This document shows, piece after piece, positions 20,609 to 30,696 of a stretch of 30,859 nucleotides of DNA. Source of the DNA: Priapulus caudatus (Eukaryota > Priapulida > Priapulimorpha > Priapulimorphida > Priapulidae); the NCBI RefSeq assembly GCF_000485595.1, contig NW_014578391.1, forward strand, positions 11,884 to 42,742, given 5' to 3'. Both the position numbers and the translations under genes were made by a program. Under the pieces are notes generated by a model that searched no databases, had not been told where the DNA came from, and was given only the letters and a program-made list of their open reading frames with translations. Position 1 is the first letter of the stretch. Each line of letters opens with the position of its first letter.

Positions 20609-20834
20609 GACGCGCGCGTGAGCAGCGCGTCACGCGGCATAGCTGCCACACCACGGATCGTACGAATCGCCATGATGACACGTGCATGCATGCATGCCGA
20701 GCGAGCATCACTTCATGAGCGAGTGCAGCAGCAGCTGCAGCAACGATCAGCCCCTGATGCGCTGCGACGCCATCAAGCCCGTTATGTTGCCTACTCGCGA
20801 AGATCACGCGAGATAAGATCTCGTCGGGCGCGGC

Positions 20835-20859
20835 NNNNNNNNNNNNNNNNNNNNNNNNN
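20835..20859. other. Assembly gap, 25 Ns
   Basis: Exactly 25 unknown bases. Sequence to the left matches the end of copy 3 near 25545. Sequence to the right jumps back about 5.4 kb within the repeated segment, to the equivalent of 15450. This points to two overlapping contigs or haplotypes joined without merging. Confidence 0.95.
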
Positions 20860-21485
20860 TAATATAATAACTGTAATAATATGTCTATATAATATAATCA
20901 TGGCAGTGATAATGCAATCAAAATAGTCGATGTTTACGACGTAACGCCGATTAGCGGCATGCCCGATTTATTTCCCACTCGAAAAATCTCCAGTCAATTA
21001 AAACGATACGAACTTTCTAAATCGATTAGAGCGCATAAAATTAAATATATTTCTAGCTAATTTGCCATATATACACCCGTTATCAGGCAGCCGTGACGTC
21101 ACGTGGCGGCATCAGCGGCCGAAGAGAAAGAGACGAGTCAATGATCCTTGCTCGCACTGTCGTGTAGTGTGAACAGAACCCCGCCGTGTATTCCTGCACT
21201 TACTATGCAAATATGAGCGGCGAACATTCATTTTGCTGGCCGACATAGCCAGCGCAGATGTTCGCCTCACTACCGTGGGGGTTAATAACGACATAGGGAG
21301 CGTCGTGTCGCGATGACGTATATCTCCCTCGCGGCCAGAAGCGCGGGAGAGTTTGACCACGTGATAGCTAAGCCGTAATTGTAATCTACATCAAGATATT
21401 CGTGCGATGGCACAGATATAAGCCGGTAATATAATCTGTCATTACCATGGCAATACGAGGGGCGTCATATTCAACAAAGAAGTAT

Positions 21486-21499
21486 GCGCCATCTAGTGG
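21486..21499 (-). promoter_or_regulatory. CTCF-like site, copy 3
   Basis: Third identical CCACTAGATGGCGC core. CRE/E-box (21094), octamer (21205) and GTCACGTGAC (21985) are in the same relative order as in copies 1 and 2. Confidence 0.45.
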
Positions 21500-22123
21500 C
21501 AGGGAACGCCCGACCAGTGAGGTACTTGTAGTATATACCTAGCCATGTAGCTAGTTAGCTCTACCTGGCCAACTATGCGTTACTTGCCAGTACAGCCATT
21601 CACAGTACTGTCATACTAACCACGGTCCGGTCATAGCAGAGTGAAGTAAATTCAGCACGAACATACTCGCAGTTCGTTCACTCATGGCTCTGTCAGACTA
21701 GTTTTTGCTAACTAGACATGTTTTAGTCACCGCAATGTGAGTGAATCTATCGATACGGTGGACAGATATTTAAGCGCAGTTTTCTCTCGGGCCATCGCGT
21801 GACCCGTTAGATGCGTGCAGTGAGCGGAGGGAATTTAGCTTCCGTTATCAAATTTCCGAAAATAATGCATCCATTACGAACGTGAATTGGCGCATTTACG
21901 ATCCAATATGGCAGACAATGGTCGGCTTAGCGCCGGGGATGAATACATTCGTTTAGGATAATGCGTCTAATAGGCCGCGAGGTAGTCACGTGACCCGCCA
22001 GCGAACTAAATTACGCCAGATCTCCCAGCGGTCAGCCAGCATGGTGGCGGCGCGCATGCGACACGGCACACTCGTCACGCGTTCAGGAAACTAACGATAC
22101 GGAATATGTAACCTACACCAACT

Positions 22124-22607
22124 CAGGCCCGTAGCCAGGGGGGGTTCGGGGGGGTTCGAACGAACCCCCCGAGCCCGTCCCCCCACCCCACCAAGCAAAA
22201 AAATAATAATTTGAAAATTTTGCAAGAATTTCACCTCAGGTCGCTCCATTTTAGTGTAATAATTGCAAAATCTCCATCGTGCGGAGGCGTGAACAGTGAA
22301 CAACCCCCTCCCACACCCTCCCCCCGCTCGGTCGCTTGGCTCCCTCGCCTGGTCGCTTCGCGCGCCGAGCAGGGGCGTGTTTTGGGGGGGTCCAGGGAGT
22401 CCGGACCCCCCTTGCTCGCGCAGAAAACGCATCTGAGGGGGTCTATTTTAAAAAAAATTTCTAGCCCCAGACCCCCCTTCGCGTGCTCGCATCTTTGGGT
22501 TACGGTTAGACCCCCCCCCCGGGACCAAATCCTGTACCGCCCCTGCCGAGCAAATTGCCAACATTGAAAAACGAACCCCCCCCAATAGAAAGCTGGCTAC
22601 GGGCCTG
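22124..22607. mobile_element. Outer TIR element (copy 3)
   Basis: Here the ends read CAGGCCCGTAGCCAG and CTGGCTACGGGCCTG, a perfect 15-bp inverted repeat. CCAACT flanks at 22118-22123 and 22608-22613. A TA run follows the right flank. The nested element at 22380-22545 is in the same place as in copy 2, so nesting preceded the split of the copies. Confidence 0.85.
22380..22545. mobile_element. Nested TIR element (copy 3)
   Basis: Begins CAGGGGCGTGT and ends CGCCCCTG, with CCGAG on both sides (22375-22379 and 22546-22550). The right terminus lacks two bases of the copy 2 version. Confidence 0.75.
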
Positions 22608-23148
22608 CCAACTTATATATATATATCAATTAATAAATTTATTATTACGTTAAAGATTTTTAACTGTTATAATGCTCGTTAAAGAAAGGAAGAGGCGAGA
22701 TTATTGCAAAAAACTTGACTACGCATATGTTACTTGCTTGAAGAAAAGTTTCTGCTACAATTGTCCGTCCCCTTTCTCTAACGATATCTCGAGTTTATCT
22801 CGTGACCATCAATCAGCATTCGCTACGGTTTCACACGCATTTCGTTCGGGTATGAATAACAACGCAATGAGATAGCGAGACATGCGCTCGCTATTCACGC
22901 GCTATATCTGCGCCTTCATTATTTACACTTAGCAGTGATCAGCGCTTTATCTATGCGTCCTCCCCTATCGCGTTCACCGGTGATTTATCTGCTGCCTCCA
23001 TGATTGTGTGAAAGCAGTCGGCGGTTCAATTGCTCTTGCCTGCCACGTATGTGTGTAATCTGGTTCGGAGCAGGGCACAGAGTGAATACGAAGATGTGTG
23101 TACGAGCGGTGTGGCTGAAGGAATAGCCTTCACCCTGCTTCTCCCTCC

Positions 23149-23468
23149 CACCTTCTCTCTCTCTGTTCCTCTCTCTCTCTCTCTCGCTGTCTGTCTCTCG
23201 GTTTCTCTCTCTATGTGTGTGTCTCTTTGTCTCTTTCTCTTTCTCTCAGTGTGTCTCGCTCTCGTTTACCCTCATTCTCTCTTTCACCATCCCTTTCACG
23301 CTCGCTCTGAATTTCCTTCTCTGCATCTCTCTCCCTTTCTCCCTGTATCATTCTTTTCCTCTCTGTCACCCTCTCCCCTGCTCACACACGCGCGCGCGTG
23401 CTCTCCATCTCTCTCCCCCCTCTCTCTCCCTCTCTCTCTCTCTCCCCCCCCTCTCTCTCTCTCTATCT
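23149..23468. repeat. TC-rich pyrimidine tract, copy 3
   Basis: Counterpart of 17731-18072. The Ser/Leu/Pro frame at 23030-23566 runs across it and is not called, because it is broken in copy 2. Confidence 0.92.
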
Positions 23469-23757
23469 CGCCACATCTGTGTCTCTGCTCTTCTCTCTCT
23501 GATCGGCAGCATGCTGAGACAATCGGGTTAGCCGCTCCCGTAACTGAGGTCCAAATGAACATTTAAGAGGTGATTTTCTCACTGATCGAATCAGCACGCG
23601 TCGTCACGTGACCGAGGTCGCACCGGCGTGATGACGTCATGCGATGACGTCGACGGCGCGCGAAAACCGCAGACGCAAATTCCCCGTTTTTTTCCCCGAG
23701 GAAGCGGAATCTTGTTTTGCTACCTGACACGCACGGGGGAGCCATGGCTCTGGTGAC

Positions 23758-23766
23758 GGCCCGGCC
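23758..23766. other. Empty target site of the 598-bp element
   Basis: A single GGCCCGGCC followed by TATTTATACAATC. In copy 2 the same 9 bp stand on both sides of the element, followed by TATTTTATACAATC. This is the pre-insertion or non-carrier allele. Confidence 0.88.
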
Positions 23767-24027
23767 TATTTATACAATCCGCTAGAGTCGATATCGCTAA
23801 TGACATTTTCAGCCGAGAGTGCAGCAGGTAGGCGAGAGAGAGAGAGAGAGAAGGCGAAACTGCGAATCGGAAACGGAAACAGGATAGTGTGCGAGAGCTG
23901 CAGAAACACGCAAAATCAACAACAGCGCGTTCTACGCAGACGCATCAGCGACGGTGGCGCTGCCTAACGGCCAGCGATGCCGAACTACCCCGCAGATAAA
24001 ACCCATCAGTGGCGCGCCACCGTTTAC

Positions 24028-24825
24028 ATAAAACACGCGTTAGAACACCGTAACAGACGTTAAAACACCGTAACAGACGTTAAAACACCGTAACAGACGT
24101 TAAAATACCGTAACAGACGCTTTAAAACACAACGTAAACAGACGTTCACAACACCGTAAACAGACCGTTAAACAGCCGTACAGACGTTAAAATACGCGTA
24201 ACAAGACATTAAATACCCGTGCCAGACGTTAAACACCGATTAAGACTGTTAAACCGTAACAGACGTAAAACACCGTAACAGACGATTAAAATACTCTAAC
24301 AGACATATAAAATACCGTACAAGACGCTTAAAACCGTAACAGACGTTTAAAACACACGTAACAGACGTTAAAAACAGCGTAACAGACGCTTAAAATACGC
24401 GTAACGGACATTAACATACCCGTTTAACAGACGGTTCTAAAACACCGTAACAGACGTTAAAACACCGTAACAGACGTTAAAATACCGTAACAGACATTAA
24501 AATACCGTAACAGACGTTAAAACACCGTAACAGACGTTAAAATACCGTAACAGACATTAAAATACCGTAACAGACGTTAAAACACCGTAACAGCGTTAAA
24601 AACACCGTAACAGACGTTAAAATACCGTAACAGACATTAAAATTACGCGTAACAGACGTTAAATACACGCCAACAGGGTTAAAACACGCGATAACAGGGC
24701 GTTAAAATACCCGCAACAGGCGTTTAAAACACCGTAACAGGCGTTAAAACACCGCAACAGCGTTAAAAACAACGCGTAACAGGCGTTAAACACCGTAACA
24801 GGCGTTAAAACACCGTAAAAGGCCC
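24028..24825 (+). repeat. 20-bp satellite, copy 3, main block
   Basis: Consensus CGTTAAAACACCGTAACAGA. In the clean part (24440-24650) the unit types follow the order A A B C A B C A A B C, where A has AACACC, B has AATACC and C has CATTAAAATACC. This is a higher-order arrangement of about 60-80 bp. The last units before 24825 carry CAGGCGTT in place of CAGACGTT. Confidence 0.94.
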
Positions 24826-25150
24826 GTATCACACACTGCGGCGCGCGCACGGAACACCACGAGAAACGGCGTCGATTCCCCTCCGGCAAAGTTGAAATCT
24901 ATTATATTTGCAGATTCCTTATGGCGCCCAGTCTCCACTGACACGGCACGGCGCCAGCCCGGTTTCACGCGACGGCGAAAGTCAAATGAGTGTTGACTTT
25001 TGCCGGCTGCCGTTGTAGGGAGTAAGACAGTTTGAACAATCAACCGCGATTGTTTTTTATCACGTGTTCTGCTCACGCCAATCATCAGGCCAATGGACAA
25101 CAAGGGCACATGAATTTTCTGACATCTACGACGTGAGACCTAAACCACGT
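24826..25150. other. Spacer interrupting the satellite, copy 3
   Basis: Counterpart of 20106-20410. Contains AGTCAAATGAGTGTTGACT (an arm-loop-arm) and a CACGTG. It is flanked on both sides by satellite units, so it interrupts one array. Confidence 0.5.
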
Positions 25151-25325
25151 GAAACAGACAGTTTAAAACACGTAACAGACGTTTTAAACACGTAACAGGC
25201 GTTAAAACACCGTAACAGGCGTTAAAACACCGCAACAGGCGTTAAAACACCGTAACAGGCGTTAAAACACCGTAACAGGCGTTAAAACACCGTAACAGAC
25301 GTTAATACAACGTAACAAGCGTTAG
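25151..25325 (+). repeat. 20-bp satellite, copy 3, distal block
   Basis: Five nearly perfect CAGGCGTTAAAACACCGTAA units, then a divergent end unit. The CAGG subtype lies on both sides of the spacer. Confidence 0.93.
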
Positions 25326-25985
25326 ACGCGCGTGAGAGCGCGTCGACGCGGCATAGCTGCACACCACGGATCGTACAATCGCATGATGACGACGTGCATG
25401 CATGCATGCGAGCGAGCATCACTCATGCAGCGATGCAGCAGCAGCTGCAGCAACGATCAGCCCCCTGATGCGTGCGACACGCCATCAAGCACGTTATGTT
25501 GCTACTCGCGAGATCACGCGAGAACATTAAGATCTGTATCGCGCGCGTGGATGAAGCCAGTGAACGCAATCACGTGTAGCGTCGCACACGAATGGCCATT
25601 AAATTCATCACTAAATGATTATGGCAAGGGAGATGACTATCGCCAACTGTAGGTTTTCTCCGACAGTCCGGGATAAAAGTGCTGGGGATATGGTAGCCTT
25701 CAGGGCCAAAATTTGAAGTGCATTCACTCGTGTAATAAAGTGCGTTTCCCTTAAATACAGATGATTGGCATAGTCGTACTCGCCACCGGTTGCTGCGGAG
25801 TATGGAAGGTTACCATGGTGAGAGGGATGGAGAAGATTAGAGTAAAAGTGAAGCGTATGGGATACGTATAACGTAGGCGTATCGTTCCCATGCGGAACCA
25901 TATACGTATAACCCAGTGCTCTTCATAAACTCATAACATCGCCCAGGGGTTACACAGTTCAATCTGGTTGTCGTGCATCACACGA
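25326..25985. other. End of shared segment, then unique sequence
   Basis: 25326-25545 is shared with 20609-20834 (CATGCATGCATGC and GCAGCAGCAGCTGCAGC words). Beyond that the sequence is unique to this window. The minus frame at 25611-25901 (96 codons) has mixed composition but no recognised domain and no supporting signals. Confidence 0.4.
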
Positions 25986-26019
25986 TCGACAGACGCAGCG
26001 CACGCACGCGCACCAGCAA

Positions 26020-26365
26020 GTGCACAACACGTCACCAGATCACAAGAGGATACACACAGCACGCAGCGCGCCAGCGAAGCGCGCACACAACACACAGCAC
26101 AACCCGTCACACATAGAGGAACACCACACACACAACACCCGTCATCACATAGAGGTAACGCACACACACACACCACACACACCCGTACACCAATACGAGG
26201 ATAACACAACCACACCACGCACACAGCACATACGGCACATGCGCGCGCACACAACAACACAACACACACGAAACACGCACGCACGCACACTGACGCCACA
26301 CGCCACGCACGCACGCACACACAGCACACACTCACACACACGCAGCAACACACGCACGGCGGGCA
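26020..26365. repeat. CA-rich array with TAGAGGTAAC interspersions
   Basis: CA and ACGC runs interrupted by CGTCACACATAGAGG-AAC-like words at about 26107, 26140 and 26187. The same words recur at 28530-28890. Frames on both strands are repeat artefacts. Confidence 0.85.
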
Positions 26366-26621
26366 GGCAGCGAGGCGGCGGTGAGTAACACAATAACGAC
26401 TCTAAACAGCAAACATCGGCGATCATATCAGACGATCATAACACTCCGTTACAAGCGCGCTCTCGCTGTGTGTTGGCTATTGATTCTAATGTTGAGCTGT
26501 AGGTCGGCCTCGTGTGTAGTATCAAGACCCACAGACCGCACCAACACACAGCGCAGCGGCACTGTCAGAACCATCACAACAAACCCTAATAGGTAACGCG
26601 TCATAAGTACAAACATAAGAT

Positions 26622-27180
26622 AGGTATATAAACATGTATAATGTATCGTGTATATGTATATGTATATATATATGTATATGCTATAGTATATGTGTTTTGT
26701 AATACTATAACTAGTCATACTGATATGTCATAACGATCATAATGCAATGTATATGTAATGTATATTATATGTATATTATATGTATATGTTATATGTAATG
26801 TCTAGCGTAATATGTATATGTATATTATATGTATATAGTATAGTGTATATGGTAGATTGTATATTGTATATCGTATATGTATTATGTAATAGTTAGTATA
26901 TGATACAACATGTCTAATATGCTAACGTTATCAAACACGCAGGATGAGTTATGTATAAGTAAACTATGTAAATGTAAGATTACACTCAGTATACGATATA
27001 TGTATATGTAAGATGTATATGTATATGTATACTGTATAACCAACTGCTATATGCTGTTATTACATCAGATACTGAATTAGCTGATAGAGTATGAAGTCTA
27101 ATCAGTATACCACAGTCGCATACACATATGTATATGTATACTGTATAATGTATAATGTATATGTATAGACGTTGCTAATA
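26622..27180. repeat. TATGTA-type AT microsatellite region
   Basis: Degenerate TATGTATA hexamer-like repeats interspersed with short unique pieces, densest at 26640-26880 and 27000-27035. No gene. Confidence 0.85.
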
Positions 27181-27718
27181 TGTATAATGTAGTAGCATAG
27201 ATAGATTAAACACAGATATGTAGATAATGACATATACACAATCAACAGGGTCTAATAATATATATGTGGAGACTGAGTAAGTAAGATTATGTCGTTTATG
27301 ACGCATGGTTCACACACTCTGTAACGCGAACAATCGATAGATGAGTTATAGAACATCAAAAAGCGCAGAGCACGAGTGAAATAAGCTTAGAATTACGATC
27401 TTATAGGCACGAAAGGTTGCGTTCGGCGTTCAAGAGGAACTACTGATAGTAGGACGCTGATAATCGTTGTGACACCTTCTCGCGCAATATGGCTTGATAT
27501 ACTGATAGGTTGTTTTTTGTTTTGAAAGGAGAACGCAAGTGATCCTGTATTGATTTTTATAAAACCAGCATATACTCTAGCCTTTAACACTCATACGGCG
27601 TTTACACAGTGCATTGCGTTGGGGGTCACGCGGAAGTACGCGTATTTAAATTTCTCGTTTGGGACCGTGGCATCGACAACGATAGAGAGTTATACACGTA
27701 TCACACCATCTACTACCG
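27181..27718. other. Unique sequence, no gene recognised
   Basis: Ordinary sequence between two simple-repeat regions. The 65-codon minus frame at 27393-27590 has protein-like composition but no motif I recognise. It may be a transposon remnant. Confidence 0.35.
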
Positions 27719-27740
27719 CGCGCGGCGCGCGGCGCGCGCG

Positions 27741-27777
<37 letters not shown>

Positions 27778-27780
27778 GGT
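27719..27780. repeat. CG then GT array, Z-DNA prone
   Basis: CGCGCGGCGCGCGGCGCGCG passes directly into about 17 GT units. It is strictly alternating purine/pyrimidine apart from the GG steps. Confidence 0.92.
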
Positions 27781-28118
27781 GTGTTGTGTGTGTGCTAGTG
27801 TGTGTGCTGTGTAATGTTAGTGTGTGTGTGATGCTGTGTGTGTGTGGTGTGTGTGTGGTGTGGTGTGTGTCGTGAAGCTGTGTGGCATTGTGCGCCTGTC
27901 GTGTGTATGTGATGTGATAAAAATGTGTCTGAGCCTGTCAATAAAATTATCCATCGTTATTATATGTGGTGTGGTGATGTGTGTGTGTGTGTGTGGTGTG
28001 CTTGTGTGTGTGTATAGTGTGTATGTGTGTGTGAAACGCTGTGTGTGCTGTGTGTATGTCAATGTGTGTGTATGTATAAGATGTATGTAGTGTAATGTGT
28101 GTGCTGTGTGTGTGTGTC
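27781..28118. repeat. Degenerate GT-rich array
   Basis: GTGTGTG blocks separated by short words, continuing the pure GT run. The strand is opposite to the CA arrays on either side (26020 and 28461). Cys/Val frames are artefacts. Confidence 0.85.
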
Positions 28119-28292
28119 GACGGGTCGGATCTGTGCACATCGAGTTAGTAGAATTGGTAATCAACAGTGTGCGGTGTATGCTATCTAGCTATGCCATCGA
28201 CGATTAAATAGCTGTTTGCTCGAACTTCACGCATCATCTTGCTGAAAACCTAGCAAGCATGTTTCCAGCCTCACATCACAGGGTGCGGCATA

Positions 28293-28356
28293 ATACCTAT
28301 AGCAGGGTGGTAAGCGCCGTCCACTCCGGGTCCCACACTCCCGCCTCGAACCCACA
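28293..28356 (+). repeat. tRNA-like SINE candidate
   Basis: TAGCAGGGTGGTAAGCGCC (from 28300) closely resembles a tRNA D-arm/box A. GCCTCGAACCC (28343-28353) is an 8 of 11 match to box B, with normal tRNA spacing. The T stem does not pair well, so it is a degenerate tRNA-derived segment. I see no tail or target duplication. Confidence 0.35.
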
Positions 28357-28460
28357 CATGCCCAAACATCGACGATTATACTGCTCTCCATATCATAGAG
28401 TGATAACGCAGAACCAGCCAACCAGCAGCACAACCCTGTCACATACACTGAGGGTACACG

Positions 28461-29255
28461 TCGAGCACACACACACACACATATTACGCAAGCACGCACG
28501 CACACACTGCGCCAAGTCACAATCGCGCTCGTCCACATATAGAGGTAACAACAGCACACACACGCACACAACCGACACACACACACAACACAACACACAC
28601 CGTCACCACATACGAGGTAACAACCACGACCAACACACACACAACACACACACACATCACAACACAACACCGCACACACACACACACACCACACACGACA
28701 ACACACATTAAGAGGTAACCACAACACACACCACCCGTTCACCAACACGAACACACACACACATAGCAGTACACACTAAGAGGCATCTACGTACAACAGC
28801 ACAACACGACACACACACACACTGTGCCACGCACCGCGCACGTACCACACACCACGCGTCTCACACATCGAAGGTTAACACACACACACCAAACACCACA
28901 ACACAACCAACTTATACGGCAACGAGCACACCTCCCCGCACCGCAACGCGACGCACAGTACAATCTGCCACTTGCTCTCACTAGCGATGCTATAGTACAC
29001 ACCTCACCACAACACACGCACACACCAACAACACACACGACCACACACACACAAAACGCACACCCACCACCCCACGCGCGCACCACACACACATACACCA
29101 CCGATCACACCACTATCGCAGCGAGCGGGTCAGCAGCAAAACAACACAACACCACACCACAACCGCTCCACACACTACATAGACGAACACAATCACAACA
29201 CAACACACCAAGCACACATACAAACCAATCACAACACACACAACAACATCAGCAA

Positions 29256-29293
<38 letters not shown>

Positions 29294-29335
29294 GCGGCCC
29301 CCCCCCCCACCACACACACTCACACACACGCACTA
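28461..29335. repeat. Long CA-rich array with TAGAGGTAAC words
   Basis: CA runs interrupted by CGTCCACATATAGAGGTAAC-like words at about 28530, 28600, 28700, 28770 and 28865, then CAACA-rich sequence. It ends in a pure CA run, CGCGCGG and a C10 run (29297-29308). No gene. Confidence 0.88.
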
Positions 29336-29930
29336 AAAGCAGACCGAACAAACGACTATATATACGCACACGCACGCGCGCAGCCATTGACCGCCCCAGT
29401 GCCGCATTATTAGACGTATATACGCGTTATTAACGTCACAGCCTTTGTTTCCTCAACATCGTGTATAAACACAGGCAGCATGTTCACTCCCGCCTCCCAT
29501 CTCCGCCAGAGGGCGTGCCGTCCGTCTTCCGATCCCTTCCGCATGGATCGAAGGCGCGTCCATTGATGCTGACGGCCTTAAAATGAAAGCAAACTACAGT
29601 GTGGGTGTTCTGTTTACTGCGCCGTGCGGAAACTTGATAATATGGAAATAATAAATGTAACAATAATATGTAATAGGCCTGCAGTCCATGTTAAGTAATT
29701 ACCATAGAGCAGGCACATGATAGAGGAGTAATGTATAAACTCATCCACTACTGATTCAGGCCAAGTTTTTACCGCCGTGCATCCCAGTATACATCATTTT
29801 AATCTGTCATAATAATTAATTAAGAAGCCTAGCCTAATGAAGTTATTGATGAATGATTATGATTGATGTTAATGATGTAACTAAATGATGTTCCGTCTAC
29901 AGTGAAGTGTCGATGCAAACTTCCACCCGG
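29336..29930. other. Unique sequence, no gene recognised
   Basis: Mixed sequence, AT-rich after 29640, with no significant frame. CCGCCAGAGGGCGT at 29503-29516 matches the CTCF core at 12 of 14 positions. Confidence 0.4.
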
Positions 29931-30288
29931 TGTGTTCACGTGTTCATGTGTTTATCTGTTGATGTGTTTATGTGTTTATGTGTTCGTGTGTTTATTTGTT
30001 CATGTGTTTATGTGTTCATGTGTTCATTTGTTGATGTGTTGATGTGTTGATGGGTTGATGTGTTTATGTGTTTATGTGTTTATGTGTTCATGTGTTTATG
30101 TGTTGATGTGTTTATGTGTTTGTGTGTTTATGTGTTCATGTGTTCATTCATTGATGTGTTGATGTGTTTATGTGTTCATGTGTTTATGTGTTCATGTGTT
30201 TATTTGTTGATGTGTTGATGCGTTGATGTGTTTATGTGTTTATGTGTTTATGTGTTTATGTGTTTATGTGTTCATGTGTTTATGTGTT
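29931..30288 (+). repeat. 8-bp TGTGTTNA array, about 45 copies
   Basis: Exact 8-bp phase throughout. The seventh base is T, C or G in an irregular series of TGTGTTTA, TGTGTTCA and TGTGTTGA, with rare TTTGTT and TCTGTT units. A plus frame reading Cys/Val/Phe/Met is an artefact. Confidence 0.95.
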
Positions 30289-30327
30289 CCATGCCCCCTG
30301 TCGTTATTGGTGAGTCCCACTAACCCA

Positions 30328-30382
30328 ATATATATATATATTTATTTATTTATATATACGTTAGGTTACTGTTATAATATAT

Positions 30383-30425
<43 letters not shown>

Positions 30426-30452
30426 AATAGATATATATTTATATAATATATA
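30328..30452. repeat. TA microsatellite
   Basis: TA runs with TTTATTTATT and AATA interruptions. Self-complementary and likely to form hairpins. Confidence 0.93.
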
Positions 30453-30546
30453 AAGTTCAATGGCGGAACGACGGGGCAAAGCACTGACAGACGCCACCAG
30501 CTAGCTGTACATACTTCACGCCAAACGCCTTGTGACGCCACGACGC

Positions 30547-30554
30547 TGACGTCA
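30547..30554. promoter_or_regulatory. CRE-like palindrome TGACGTCA
   Basis: An exact octamer in the 30453-30696 unique stretch, which otherwise shows no gene. Confidence 0.3.
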
Positions 30555-30696
30555 TCGTCCGCATTAGCTGCCCGTGCTTCGCCGGTGATCGCTTGGCGTG
30601 TCAGTCATAGTTGTCAGACGTCGTCTGTGCGGCATAGATAGTTGGATGGTTTTCGGCGGCTAGGGTGCTTAATACCCGCAGATCCGGATGCGCTGT

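Larger units (their letters stand above)
10590..20834 (+). repeat. Large duplicated segment, copy 2
   Basis: The longest copy. Its first 6.2 kb match copy 1 and its last 5.4 kb (from about 15450) match copy 3. It uniquely contains the 598-bp TIR element at 18346-18943. It is cut by the run of Ns at 20835. The equivalent of its end in copy 3 is near 25545. Confidence 0.88.
20860..25545 (+). repeat. Large duplicated segment, copy 3 (partial)
   Basis: Starts within the conserved core, just before ATGTCTATATAATATAATCA, and follows copy 2 through both TIR elements, the TC tract, the satellite and its spacer. It lacks the 598-bp TIR element. It passes into unique sequence after about 25545. Confidence 0.9.

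Noticed and set aside
25611-25901. A 96-codon minus frame, the most protein-like in composition
   Set aside because: No recognisable domain, paralogue or splice context. A homology search would decide: a significant hit to a known family would support it.
27393-27590. A 65-codon minus frame
   Set aside because: Mixed composition but short and without motif. It may be a transposon remnant. Not called without a homology hit.
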